Below are positions 18,220-24,976 of a DNA stretch of 28,590 bases, one piece after another. The translations under genes were made by a program, and so were the position numbers. The stretch is from JAENVT01 sp031424145 (lineage in GTDB: Bacteria > Actinomycetota > Acidimicrobiia > Acidimicrobiales > Ilumatobacteraceae). The stretch covers positions 1 through 28,590 of the forward strand of contig JANPGV010000024.1 of NCBI GenBank assembly GCA_031424145.1, in the 5' to 3' direction. Position 1 is the first letter of the stretch; each line of letters starts with the position of its first letter. The notes below the pieces were generated by a model. The model was not told the origin of the DNA. It searched no databases and was given only the letters and a program-made list of their open reading frames with translations.

Positions 18220-19011
18220 ATGCGAACGCAGTTGCCTCCCAGCGCATTGGAACGTGACCGTCGGTTCCACCGCATCTCGACCGAGGAACGCTTCGCGGAT
18301 CGACGGCCCAACGATCTCGGCCAGGACCGTCGGATGGATCCTGAATCGGCGGAATCATTCGACCGGGCGCGACGACAGATGCACGGAATCTTCGTGGGCG
18401 AGATCCAGGCTCTCGAGGGTGCCGGCCGCACAGCGTTCGATTACACGACCGACGAGACGCCGCTGGCGATGAAGCTCGACATGGCCAGGCAGTGCTGGGA
18501 CGAGGCGCGCCACGTCGAGATCAGCCTGCGCCTCGGCGAGCACATGGGCACCGAGGTCGGCGAGTTCAGCGAGGCGGTGACCCTGTTCGAGGCCGCGTGC
18601 CATGCGGATCCGGTGTTCAGGCTCGCCGGCGTCAACCGCGCCCTCGAAGGCCTGGCGATCGATGTCTTCACGACGATGCGCGACTTCGCCGGCGAGATGA
18701 ACGATCCGGTGCTGTACTTCTGTGAGGACTGGATGCTGGCCGACGAGGTCACCCACGTGAAGATGGGCAGCAACTGGCTACGCGAGCTGACCAAGGACGA
18801 CAAGGATCGCCAGACGAGGGCGTTGGATTTCCAGCGCACCGTCGACAGCTTGTTCAACTTCCGCGGGACACGCGGCGAAGGCCACGACGCGGCAATCCGT
18901 CTGGCGCGCAAGTTCCGCGAGATGGCCGGGTTCGAGAAGGAAGAGATCGACGAGATCGCCGACATGTCCCAGGCTCAGCGCCTCGACAACGCGGCAGTGG
19001 CTGCTTACTGA
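18220..19011 (+). CDS. ferritin-like di-metal carboxylate protein (possibly DUF455-like)
   Basis: A 263-residue, mostly helical protein. It shows the ligand pattern of a ferritin-like di-iron or Fe/Mn four-helix bundle: EIQALEGAG (E61/E66), DEARHV (E95, H98), LEGLAID (E143) and DEVTHV (E176, H179), i.e. E, ExxH, E, ExxH on successive helices. This is followed by a charged C-terminal helical region. Known relatives include uncharacterised DUF455 proteins, and the same fold carries oxygenases, N-oxygenases, and tRNA hydroxylases (MiaE). The exact family label is from recall. The open frame continues upstream through the antisense of a glycosyltransferase gene; the ATG at 18220 lies just before conserved sequence and after a TACGCT box. 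It ends 10 bases before the convergent NicX-like gene, so a link to that pathway is possible but unproven. Confidence 0.78.
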   Translation: MRTQLPPSALERDRRFHRISTEERFADRRPNDLGQDRRMDPESAESFDRARRQMHGIFVGEIQALEGAGRTAFDYTTDETPLAMKLDMARQCWDEARHVEISLRLGEHMGTEVGEFSEAVTLFEAACHADPVFRLAGVNRALEGLAIDVFTTMRDFAGEMNDPVLYFCEDWMLADEVTHVKMGSNWLRELTKDDKDRQTRALDFQRTVDSLFNFRGTRGEGHDAAIRLARKFREMAGFEKEEIDEIADMSQAQRLDNAAVAAY

Positions 19012-19021
19012 CGTCTGCGGA

Positions 19022-20065
19022 TTACTGACTGCTGCGGAGCTCGACGACCAGTTCCCCGTTCTCGACGATGTGCTTGCCGTCGAGAGCGATCGTGCAATGT
19101 CTCATCGGCAGGTCGAAGTGGCCCGCCGTGAATCGACCTGCCACCTCGTTGGCACCCGTCGAGTAGAGGAAGTTGCCAGCGATAGCGCGTGCCTCTGTTC
19201 CCCAGGTCTCGCGGCGGTCATACAGCTCTACGGTCTCCCACCGTGCCGCTTCGTTCATGCCCCATCCGACGTGGCTGGTGGCATAACTGGCCCGATCGCC
19301 GAACGAAGCGAGGTACGAGCGGAACAGCTGCGCATCGACGCCGCGTCCCTCGACCGTTGTGATGTGGTCGTCGATGATGGTGAGCTCGATCGGAGATTCG
19401 ACGATGCGATTGAAGGTGAGGTTGATGTCGCCCGCGGCCATGACGAGCGTCCCATTGACGCTGTTCGCGGCAGGGAAGGCGATCACCAGTCCGCCGGGCC
19501 AATGGGCGATGGACCCTGGCCCGGAGGTCGCCCCGGTCGAACCGGCGGTGAACGCGCCGCGAAGCTCGATCGTCAGATCGGTACCGGCCTCACTGGTGAC
19601 CCGCATCTGTTCCGCTCGCCGCAACCACTGGAGGGCGACATCGACGCGGCGAGGCAGATCGGCATCCCATCCGAGCCGTTCGAAGATGTCGGGGTGCTCG
19701 TTGGAGATCATCAGCACTCGCGCGCCGCCGCCGAGGATGGCGCCGAGCTCTGGTGCGTGCAGCAGGCCCTCGACTGTGCAGTCGATGACCAGCCCGGCGC
19801 TGGACAGTGCCGCAACGACAGCGGCGTTGCCCGCAATCGCCTGGGACGCCCCGGTCGAGCGAATGGGAACGGAGTGCGTCGCACTTGGTGTTGGGATCAC
19901 CACGTCGAAGACCCAACCGCCGAGCGATTGGGCGGCGAGTCTCGCCGTCTCGACGAGCACCGGGCGGCTCTGTGCTTCGCTGAGGATCGCCACCACCTCG
20001 CCGTCGCGCAGATCACAACGGACGAAGTGGGCTGCGAAGGCAGCGACGTAGCGCCACTCCGTCAT
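19022..20065 (-). CDS. NicX-like 2,5-dihydroxypyridine 5,6-dioxygenase (peptidase M29 fold)
   Basis: NicX opens the ring of 2,5-dihydroxypyridine to N-formylmaleamate in aerobic nicotinate breakdown, with one Fe(II). The length here is 347 residues against about 350 for NicX. The conserved C-terminal block is clear: TSHVGWGMN (H265 as first metal ligand), EARAIAGNFLYSTGANEVAG (291-310), and GHFDLPMRHCTIALDG (315-330; H316 and D318 as the other ligands). HWPGG (188-192) and LLHAPELGAIL (101-111) also match. This separates it from true aminopeptidases of the fold, which carry other metal ligands. The segment just before HWP (about 172-184) is Gly/Ser/Thr rich and differs from what I recall of NicX, so the substrate may be a related hydroxypyridine. 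ATG at 20065 overlaps the hydrolase stop by 4 bases (ATGA). Confidence 0.78.
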   Translation of the reverse strand: MTEWRYVAAFAAHFVRCDLRDGEVVAILSEAQSRPVLVETARLAAQSLGGWVFDVVIPTPSATHSVPIRSTGASQAIAGNAAVVAALSSAGLVIDCTVEGLLHAPELGAILGGGARVLMISNEHPDIFERLGWDADLPRRVDVALQWLRRAEQMRVTSEAGTDLTIELRGAFTAGSTGATSGPGSIAHWPGGLVIAFPAANSVNGTLVMAAGDINLTFNRIVESPIELTIIDDHITTVEGRGVDAQLFRSYLASFGDRASYATSHVGWGMNEAARWETVELYDRRETWGTEARAIAGNFLYSTGANEVAGRFTAGHFDLPMRHCTIALDGKHIVENGELVVELRSSQ

Positions 20066-20901
20066 GGCTCCGCCGTCCGAATCGTGTTGCGGTGCATCTG
20101 CTCTTCCAGCAGTAGGTTCACGGCCTCGGCTGCTTCGACGTTGAGGAGATGGCCGGCATCCGGCACCACGGCCAGTCGTGCATGCGGGATGAGGTCGGCC
20201 AGCGCGTACCCGTAGGCGACGGGTGTCTCGTCGTCGAGCTCGCCCACTACGCACAGCGTCGGCGTGCCGATCTCCGGCAACAGCGCCCGGCTGTCGTGAG
20301 TGACGAGACAGTTGATCGATTGTCGCATCGCATGCCCGGGCACCCGCGCCATCGCCGCGCGTTGACCTTCGAGCGCTTCCGGCGAGATGTTCGGTCCGGC
20401 GATGGCGGTCAGCACATCGAGCGCGAAGTCCGCAGGCTCGAGGCCCGCGTCGAGCGGTGCTAGACGGGCGGCACGCCACTCGTCGGGCTTGGTGCCGTCG
20501 AGGCCGAACGCCGGACTGGTCGACAACAAGGTCAGGCTGGCCAGCCGCGACGGCGAGCGCGCGGCAACGTACTGGGCGATCATTCCTCCGAACGAGATGC
20601 CGGCGAGGTGAACGACTTGCGCGCCGATCGCATCGATGAGATCGACCACCGCATCGGCCAGGACAGCGAACGTCAGGTCTCCCTCGATGGGTGCTGATCC
20701 GCCGTAGCCGGGCATGTCCCAGGCCACGACGCGGTGATCGCCGGCCAGGGCTTCCAACTGCGGCTCCCAGGAAAGACGGCTGCCACCGAGGCCGTGCAGG
20801 AGCACCAGCACCGCAGCGCCACCCGAGATCGGCCCGGACTCGCGCCAGGCGAATCTGCCCTCGACGCCTTTCTTGGCGTCGATGTCCCTCGCGGTGATCA
20901 C
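20062..20901 (-). CDS. alpha/beta-hydrolase, candidate N-formylmaleamate deformylase
   Basis: A 279-residue alpha/beta-hydrolase. It has the oxyanion loop HGLGGS (36-41), the nucleophile elbow GISFGG with S103, an acid in VVGELDDETPV (D223 or D224) and H251 in DAGHLLN, i.e. a complete triad. The general family includes 3-oxoadipate enol-lactonases and NicD, which hydrolyses the ring-cleavage product of NicX to maleamate and formate. The coupling to the NicX-like gene (stop overlaps its ATG) makes NicD-type deformylation the favoured guess, but sequence alone does not separate it from enol-lactonase or other C-C/C-N hydrolases. GTG at 20901 is used; AGGAAAG lies about 9 bases upstream, and a divergent promoter with a shared palindrome precedes it. 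No maleamate amidase or maleate isomerase is seen in the window. Confidence 0.8.
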   Translation of the reverse strand: MITARDIDAKKGVEGRFAWRESGPISGGAAVLVLLHGLGGSRLSWEPQLEALAGDHRVVAWDMPGYGGSAPIEGDLTFAVLADAVVDLIDAIGAQVVHLAGISFGGMIAQYVAARSPSRLASLTLLSTSPAFGLDGTKPDEWRAARLAPLDAGLEPADFALDVLTAIAGPNISPEALEGQRAAMARVPGHAMRQSINCLVTHDSRALLPEIGTPTLCVVGELDDETPVAYGYALADLIPHARLAVVPDAGHLLNVEAAEAVNLLLEEQMHRNTIRTAEP

Positions 20902-20907
20902 CCGTTC

Positions 20908-20970
20908 AGTCTTTCCTGATCAGCAGCCGTTGTCAACAGTGTTGACAAACGTTGCCGGGCCATCCACAAT
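20908..20970. promoter_or_regulatory. mirror-image divergent promoters around one palindrome
   Basis: Rightward: TTGACA (20942-20947), 17 bases, CACAAT (20965-20970), 6 bases, ATG at 20977. Leftward: TTGACA on the minus strand (20936-20931), 17 bases, AAGACT (20913-20908), 6 bases, GTG at 20901. Both -35 boxes are perfect and sit in opposite arms of the same palindrome. Both -10 boxes are weak, which fits a promoter under control. Both messages would start at or close to the start codon. Confidence 0.65.
20930..20948. promoter_or_regulatory. 19-bp palindromic operator TTGTCAACAgTGTTGACAA
   Basis: Two 9-base arms, TTGTCAACA and TGTTGACAA, are perfect inverted copies around one central G. The size and symmetry fit a dimer of a TetR-type regulator. 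It covers both -35 boxes of the divergent hydrolase and dehydrogenase promoters, so a bound repressor would block both. The TetR gene at 22140, cotranscribed with the dehydrogenase, is the most likely binder. Confidence 0.75.
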
Positions 20971-20976
20971 CAGTCG

Positions 20977-22140
20977 ATGACGGTCGATCGTGCCGAACTG
21001 GTCAACCGGGTCAGGGCCATGGGACCTGTTCTCGCCGAACGCGCCGTGCGCTACGACCGCGAAGCAAGCTTCCCATTCGAGAACTTCGCCGACTTCCGCC
21101 GCAACGGCCTGCTGGCCTTGTGCGTGCCCGAGGAGCACGGCGGACTCGGCGCGAGCTACGCCGACTATGTGCGCGTCAGCGAAGAGATCGGTCGCTACTG
21201 CGGGGCGACCGCGCTGACGTTCAACATGCACAACGCGACGATGCTGTGGTGCGGTCAGGTCGCTGACTCGTTGACGATGTCGGATCAGGAACGCGCCATG
21301 CACGAGCAGATCAGGGCGCGCATGTTCCGCGGCGTCGTCGAGCAAGGGCACATTCACAGCCAGCCGTTCTCCGAAGGGATCGCACCCGGAGCCACGAGCG
21401 GGGTGGCGACCCGAGCCCGGCCGGTCGAGAACGGGTGGAGAGTGACCGGCCGCAAGATCTTCGCCTCGCTGTCGGGTGCAGCAAACTTTTACAACGTCAT
21501 CTGCCAGGTCGAGGGAGACGACACGATCCGCTTCCTCGGAGTGCCCGCCGATTCGGAGGGCGTGACCACCGTCGACGACTGGGACCCCCTCGGCATGCGC
21601 GGCACGGTGTCGCGGACCTTGCTGATGGACGATGCGTTCGTACCAGCCGAGAACGAGTGGTTGCCGGCCGGCATGTACAACCAGGCCGCGGAGCGCTACC
21701 CCTGGCTGTTCCTGTCGCTGTGTCCGAGCTACCTCGGCCTGACGGCGGGGGTGCTCGACACGACCCGCTCGTACCTTCGCGGCGAGTTGCCCGGGCAGGC
21801 TGCGGGCGCGAGGCGGGACCACCCGATGAAGCAGGTCGGGTGGGCAACCATGCAGTTGAGGCACCAGCAGGCACGAGCATTGCTCTACCGGGCGATCGAC
21901 GAGGCGACGATCGATCCCACCGAGGACGATCTCGTGCTCGGCTGGTCAGCCGCGTACACAGTGATGGAGCATGCCGCCGAGGTGGCGTCCACTGCCATCC
22001 GGGTCTGCGGCGGGCAGGCAATGCTGAAACATCTTCCGCTTGAACGCATGTACCGCGATGCGCGCCTCGGATCATTGATGCTGCCGTGGAGCGCTGAGGT
22101 GTGCCTGGAGCGCCTAGCGACGGCTCGCCTCTACGACTGA
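20977..22140 (+). CDS. acyl-CoA dehydrogenase-fold flavoprotein
   Basis: A 387-residue flavoenzyme of the acyl-CoA dehydrogenase superfamily. It shows the N-terminal helical domain (FPFENFADFRRNGLLALCVPEEHGG in part, about 28-52), the beta-domain segment GWRVTGRKIFASLSGAANFYNV (read from about 150) with FAD contacts, DPLGMRGTVSRTLLMDD near 205, and the C-terminal LERMYRDARLGSLMLPWSAEV. The usual catalytic Glu in a YEGT- or EGTNE-like segment after the RD pair is absent; the place reads LMLPWSAE. So it could be an atypical dehydrogenase or one of the flavin-dependent oxygenases of this fold, which would fit an aromatic or heterocycle pathway. The start at 20977 sits 6 bases after the -10 box of a strong regulated promoter. 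Its stop overlaps the regulator start by one base. Confidence 0.85.
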   Translation: MTVDRAELVNRVRAMGPVLAERAVRYDREASFPFENFADFRRNGLLALCVPEEHGGLGASYADYVRVSEEIGRYCGATALTFNMHNATMLWCGQVADSLTMSDQERAMHEQIRARMFRGVVEQGHIHSQPFSEGIAPGATSGVATRARPVENGWRVTGRKIFASLSGAANFYNVICQVEGDDTIRFLGVPADSEGVTTVDDWDPLGMRGTVSRTLLMDDAFVPAENEWLPAGMYNQAAERYPWLFLSLCPSYLGLTAGVLDTTRSYLRGELPGQAAGARRDHPMKQVGWATMQLRHQQARALLYRAIDEATIDPTEDDLVLGWSAAYTVMEHAAEVASTAIRVCGGQAMLKHLPLERMYRDARLGSLMLPWSAEVCLERLATARLYD

Positions 22141-22778
22141 TGGCCAGGCTGACCCGCGATCTGATCGTCTCGGCTGCCATCGAGGTGCTCGGCAACGTCG
22201 GCTTCGAACACCTCTCGGTTCGCAAGCTCGGCGAAGCTCTCGACGCCGACCCCACTGCGATCTACCGCCACTTTCGCAGCAAGGAGGAGTTGCTGCGGGC
22301 AATGGGCGATCGCAGCCTCGCTGAAGTGGTCGACGACCTTCCGATGGAGTCGTGGCGCGCGTGCGTACGCGAACTGTGCATCCGCATCCGCGCCGCCAAC
22401 CTCGCCCATCCGGCACTCGCCTCACTCGTCCGCGGTGCTCCTCCTCGGCATCAGAACGAGCTGTTGATCACCGAGACGATCCTCGGCCAACTGCGCCGCG
22501 CCAGGTTCGATGCCGAAGCCGCGGCAGGCGCATACCACGCCGTGATCGAACTGACCATCGGTTCAGCGGCGATCGACTCGACGTTGGCGTCGATGCCCAC
22601 GGCGGCACGCGAAGCCATCTATGCCGAGTGGCGCGCGGACTATGCCGCGCTCGACACCAGCTCGTTTCCCCACTCGGTCGACATTGCGAATGCGTTGTAT
22701 CCCGGAACCGCCGATGATCGCTTCGTGTTCGCGCTCGATCGACTCCTCGATGGTCTGGAGACCCAGCGATCGGCGTGA
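22140..22778 (+). CDS. TetR-family transcriptional regulator
   Basis: A 212-residue regulator. The N-terminal helix-turn-helix is typical: LIVSAAIEVLGNVGFEHLSVRKLGEAL in outline, then DPTAIYRHFRSKEELLRAM (36-54). The C-terminal ligand-binding domain is all-helical and Ala-rich (AAAGAYHAVIELTIGSAAI) and gives no clue to the ligand. The ATG at 22140 shares one base with the dehydrogenase stop (TGATG), so the two are translated together. It probably represses its own operon and the divergent hydrolase/NicX-like operon through the palindrome at 20930-20948; this is inferred from position and symmetry. The inducer may be a pathway substrate or CoA ester. Confidence 0.9.
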   Translation: MARLTRDLIVSAAIEVLGNVGFEHLSVRKLGEALDADPTAIYRHFRSKEELLRAMGDRSLAEVVDDLPMESWRACVRELCIRIRAANLAHPALASLVRGAPPRHQNELLITETILGQLRRARFDAEAAAGAYHAVIELTIGSAAIDSTLASMPTAAREAIYAEWRADYAALDTSSFPHSVDIANALYPGTADDRFVFALDRLLDGLETQRSA

Positions 22779-22790
22779 CACAGTTCTGTG
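22779..22790. promoter_or_regulatory. short inverted repeat CACAGttCTGTG before the methyltransferase
   Basis: Two 5-base arms with a 2-base centre begin immediately after the regulator stop codon, within a pair of direct repeats GTGACA (22775-22780 and 22788-22793). TGACAT (22790-22795) could act as a weak -10 box with the ATG at 22803 7 bases further. The arms are short, so chance is quite possible. Confidence 0.25.
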
Positions 22791-22802
22791 ACATCGTTTT
22801 GA

Positions 22803-23627
22803 ATGGCCGACTCCCTTGATCTCAACCGCGCCAACTGGGACGAGCGGGCGACCGCTCATGCCGCGTCGCCCGACTACGGGTTCCAACGCTTCATCGCAGA
22901 CCCAGACCACCTCAGCGAAACCGTCCGCTTCGACCTGCCGCTGCTCGGCGACGTGCAAGGGCTGCGCGGCGTTCACGTCCAGTGCCACATCGGGACCGAC
23001 ACCCTCTCGCTGGCGCGGCTGGGCGCATCGATGACGGGATTGGATTTCTCGTCGGTGTCCATCCTCGAGGCGAGGCGTCTGTCGCAGCTGTCGGGCACGG
23101 CGGCCGACTTCGTCGAGTCCGAGGTCTACGACGCGCTCGACGTGCTTCCGGCCGCGGACTTCGACCTCGTCTACACCGGGATCGGTGCGCTGTGCTGGCT
23201 GCCCGACGTGAAGCGATGGGCCCGTGTCGTGGCCGGGCTGGCCAGGCCAGGCGGACGACTGTTCATACGCGAGGCGCACCCCATGCTGTGGGCACTCGAC
23301 GAGTCGCGATCGGACGAACTGGTGCTCGGCTACCCGTACTTCGAGCACAGCGATCCGTTTGTCGAAGACGCCGCCGGCACTTACGTCACCTCCGACGTCG
23401 AGTTCACCCACACGGTGACGCACACTTGGAACCATGGGCTCGGGGAGATCATCACCGCGTTGTTCGATGCGGGGATGCAAGTGACGGGCTTCGTCGAACA
23501 CCAGAGCGTCCCGTGGGAGGCCCTGCCGGGTCAGATGAAGAAGATCGCGCTGGATGAGTGGCAGCTCATCGATCGGCCATGGCGTCTCGCGCACTCATAC
23601 ACGTTGCAAGCCACGAAGGTGAGCTGA
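22803..23627 (+). CDS. class I SAM-dependent methyltransferase
   Basis: A 274-residue methyltransferase. The first motif is VHVQCHIGTDTLSLARLG (57-74), where the usual Gly-rich loop has the variant QCHIGTDT, followed by TGLDFSSVSILEAR with the acidic end of strand 2, the FDLVYTGIGALCWLPDV segment with motif IV, and LARPGGRLFIREAHP with motif V/VI. The C-terminal third (about 180-274) is a substrate domain with WNHGLGEIITALFDAGMQVTGF. Substrate is unknown; this QCHIGTDT type is common in Actinomycetota. It lies 24 bases after the regulator gene on the same strand, so it may be read with the dehydrogenase-regulator operon or from its own weak promoter. Confidence 0.85.
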   Translation: MADSLDLNRANWDERATAHAASPDYGFQRFIADPDHLSETVRFDLPLLGDVQGLRGVHVQCHIGTDTLSLARLGASMTGLDFSSVSILEARRLSQLSGTAADFVESEVYDALDVLPAADFDLVYTGIGALCWLPDVKRWARVVAGLARPGGRLFIREAHPMLWALDESRSDELVLGYPYFEHSDPFVEDAAGTYVTSDVEFTHTVTHTWNHGLGEIITALFDAGMQVTGFVEHQSVPWEALPGQMKKIALDEWQLIDRPWRLAHSYTLQATKVS

Positions 23628-23642
23628 CGAACCTGACGGGCA

Positions 23643-24956
23643 TCAGAAGAATGGCAGGTACTCCTCGAGCTCCCATCGCGAGATCGACTCGACATCCCAG
23701 TTTCCGTCTGCCGCTTCCCACTTCGCCAACTCGTCTCGGCGAATGGTCAGGAACGCCTTGACCAGATCCGCACCCATCGCCTCGCACAGCACGGTGTCGG
23801 CCTCCAACGCGGCAAGCGCTTCCTTCAGATCGTGGGGCGTGTGGCGGTCGGTGTTGGGCTCGGCGTCGCCGTCGCCGATCTGCGGATCTCCGCAATCACG
23901 TCCATCGACAACCCCGAGCAGCGCGGCATTGAGCATCACGGTCGCTGCCAGATACGGGTTGGCGCTGCCGCAGGGCATGCGGTTCTCGATCCTCGTCGCT
24001 GCACCGCGCTGGGATGGGATTCGGTAGGTGCTGATCCGGTTGTCGAGACCCCAGTTGGCCCAGTAGCCGGCAATGATCCCGGGCACCAGCCGCTTGTAGC
24101 TATTGACGAGAGGCGCCGACATCGCAGCCATGCCCTCGTGATGGGCGATGACCCCGCCGATGCACTGCCTCGCCAGGTTGGACAAGCCGTGCTCACCGGT
24201 CGGGTCGTCGAACGCGTTGGCACCCCCGTGAACTGGCGTCAGCGAGAAGTTGACATGCAGACCGCTACCCACGAGATGAGCCATGGGCCGGCCCATGTAC
24301 GTGATCCAGTAGCCCTTGCGGGCGGCCACTTCGCGGGTCATCTCCTTGCAGATGAAGGCCCGGTCGGCGGCGTCGAGCGCCGGCCCGTACCGCATGTTCA
24401 GTTCCATCTGGCCCGGATGGAACTCGCCCATGATCCCCTCGATGTCGAGCTCCGACGCCTCGGCGGCGTCGTACAGATCGAACATCAGCCCGGTGTTGTC
24501 GCCGCCCAGGCCCACGCCGTAGACGCGGTGCGATGGCAGGTGCAACGGACCGAACCCGCCCGGAGCGTGCTCGTCGGGCTGCATCACGTAGAACTCCATC
24601 TCGAAGCCGAGCAGCGGCTCGTACCCGAGGGCGCCCCAGGCATCGACCGCACGCTTCAGCGCGTTACGGGGGCACAACGCCAACGGCTGGCCGTGGTACT
24701 CGAGGTCGGCGATGGCTACGTCTGTATCGGCCTCCCAACCGGGACGGACCGAGTCGGCAACCGGCAGGGTCGACAGATCAGCGAACCCGACGTCGGGACC
24801 GTATCCCTCGACGGGAAGGATGTCGCGGTCGATGCTCATCGTGAGGGTGGTCACAGCGTGATGGCCGTGCTCGTGCAACCTGGAGTGCGGCACGTATCGA
24901 CCGTGGGACAGCCCATTGAGGTCGGACCACATCACCCGAACGCGTCGATTCGCCAT
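23643..24956 (-). CDS. glutamine synthetase-like ligase (GlnA family, non-canonical)
   Basis: A 437-residue class I glutamine-synthetase fold enzyme, likely to join an amine or ammonia to the gamma-carboxyl of glutamate with ATP. It has GFEMEFYV (117-124, metal Glu), GEFHPGQMELN (177-187), VGSGLHVNFSL (229-239), NSYKRLVPG (285-293) and RIENRMPCGSANPYLAA (322-338). The canonical NGSGMHxH, the ammonium-binding Asp loop of true GlnA (FDGSS) and the adenylylation Tyr motif are not seen, and the protein is shorter than housekeeping GlnA I. These are features of PuuA, GlnA2/3-like and GlnT-type enzymes that use polyamines or other amines. The ATG at 24956 starts 20 bases after the permease stop; a TAGCGT box (24965-24970) lies 8 bases before it. 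The acceptor is unknown. Confidence 0.85.
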   Translation of the reverse strand: MANRRVRVMWSDLNGLSHGRYVPHSRLHEHGHHAVTTLTMSIDRDILPVEGYGPDVGFADLSTLPVADSVRPGWEADTDVAIADLEYHGQPLALCPRNALKRAVDAWGALGYEPLLGFEMEFYVMQPDEHAPGGFGPLHLPSHRVYGVGLGGDNTGLMFDLYDAAEASELDIEGIMGEFHPGQMELNMRYGPALDAADRAFICKEMTREVAARKGYWITYMGRPMAHLVGSGLHVNFSLTPVHGGANAFDDPTGEHGLSNLARQCIGGVIAHHEGMAAMSAPLVNSYKRLVPGIIAGYWANWGLDNRISTYRIPSQRGAATRIENRMPCGSANPYLAATVMLNAALLGVVDGRDCGDPQIGDGDAEPNTDRHTPHDLKEALAALEADTVLCEAMGADLVKAFLTIRRDELAKWEAADGNWDVESISRWELEEYLPFF

Positions 24957-24964
24957 GGCCGCCG

Positions 24965-24970
24965 ACGCTA
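24965..24970 (-). promoter_or_regulatory. -10 box TAGCGT before the GS-like gene
   Basis: On the minus strand TAGCGT is followed by 8 bases and the ATG at 24956. It lies in the 20-base gap after the permease stop. It could give a separate leaderless message for the GS-like gene in addition to read-through from the permease. Confidence 0.35.
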
Positions 24971-24976
24971 GCGGTG

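Noticed and set aside
22563..23594. Minus-strand open frame (343 codons) across the regulator and methyltransferase
   Set aside because: Shadow frame; the plus-strand genes carry helix-turn-helix and SAM-binding motifs in the right order.
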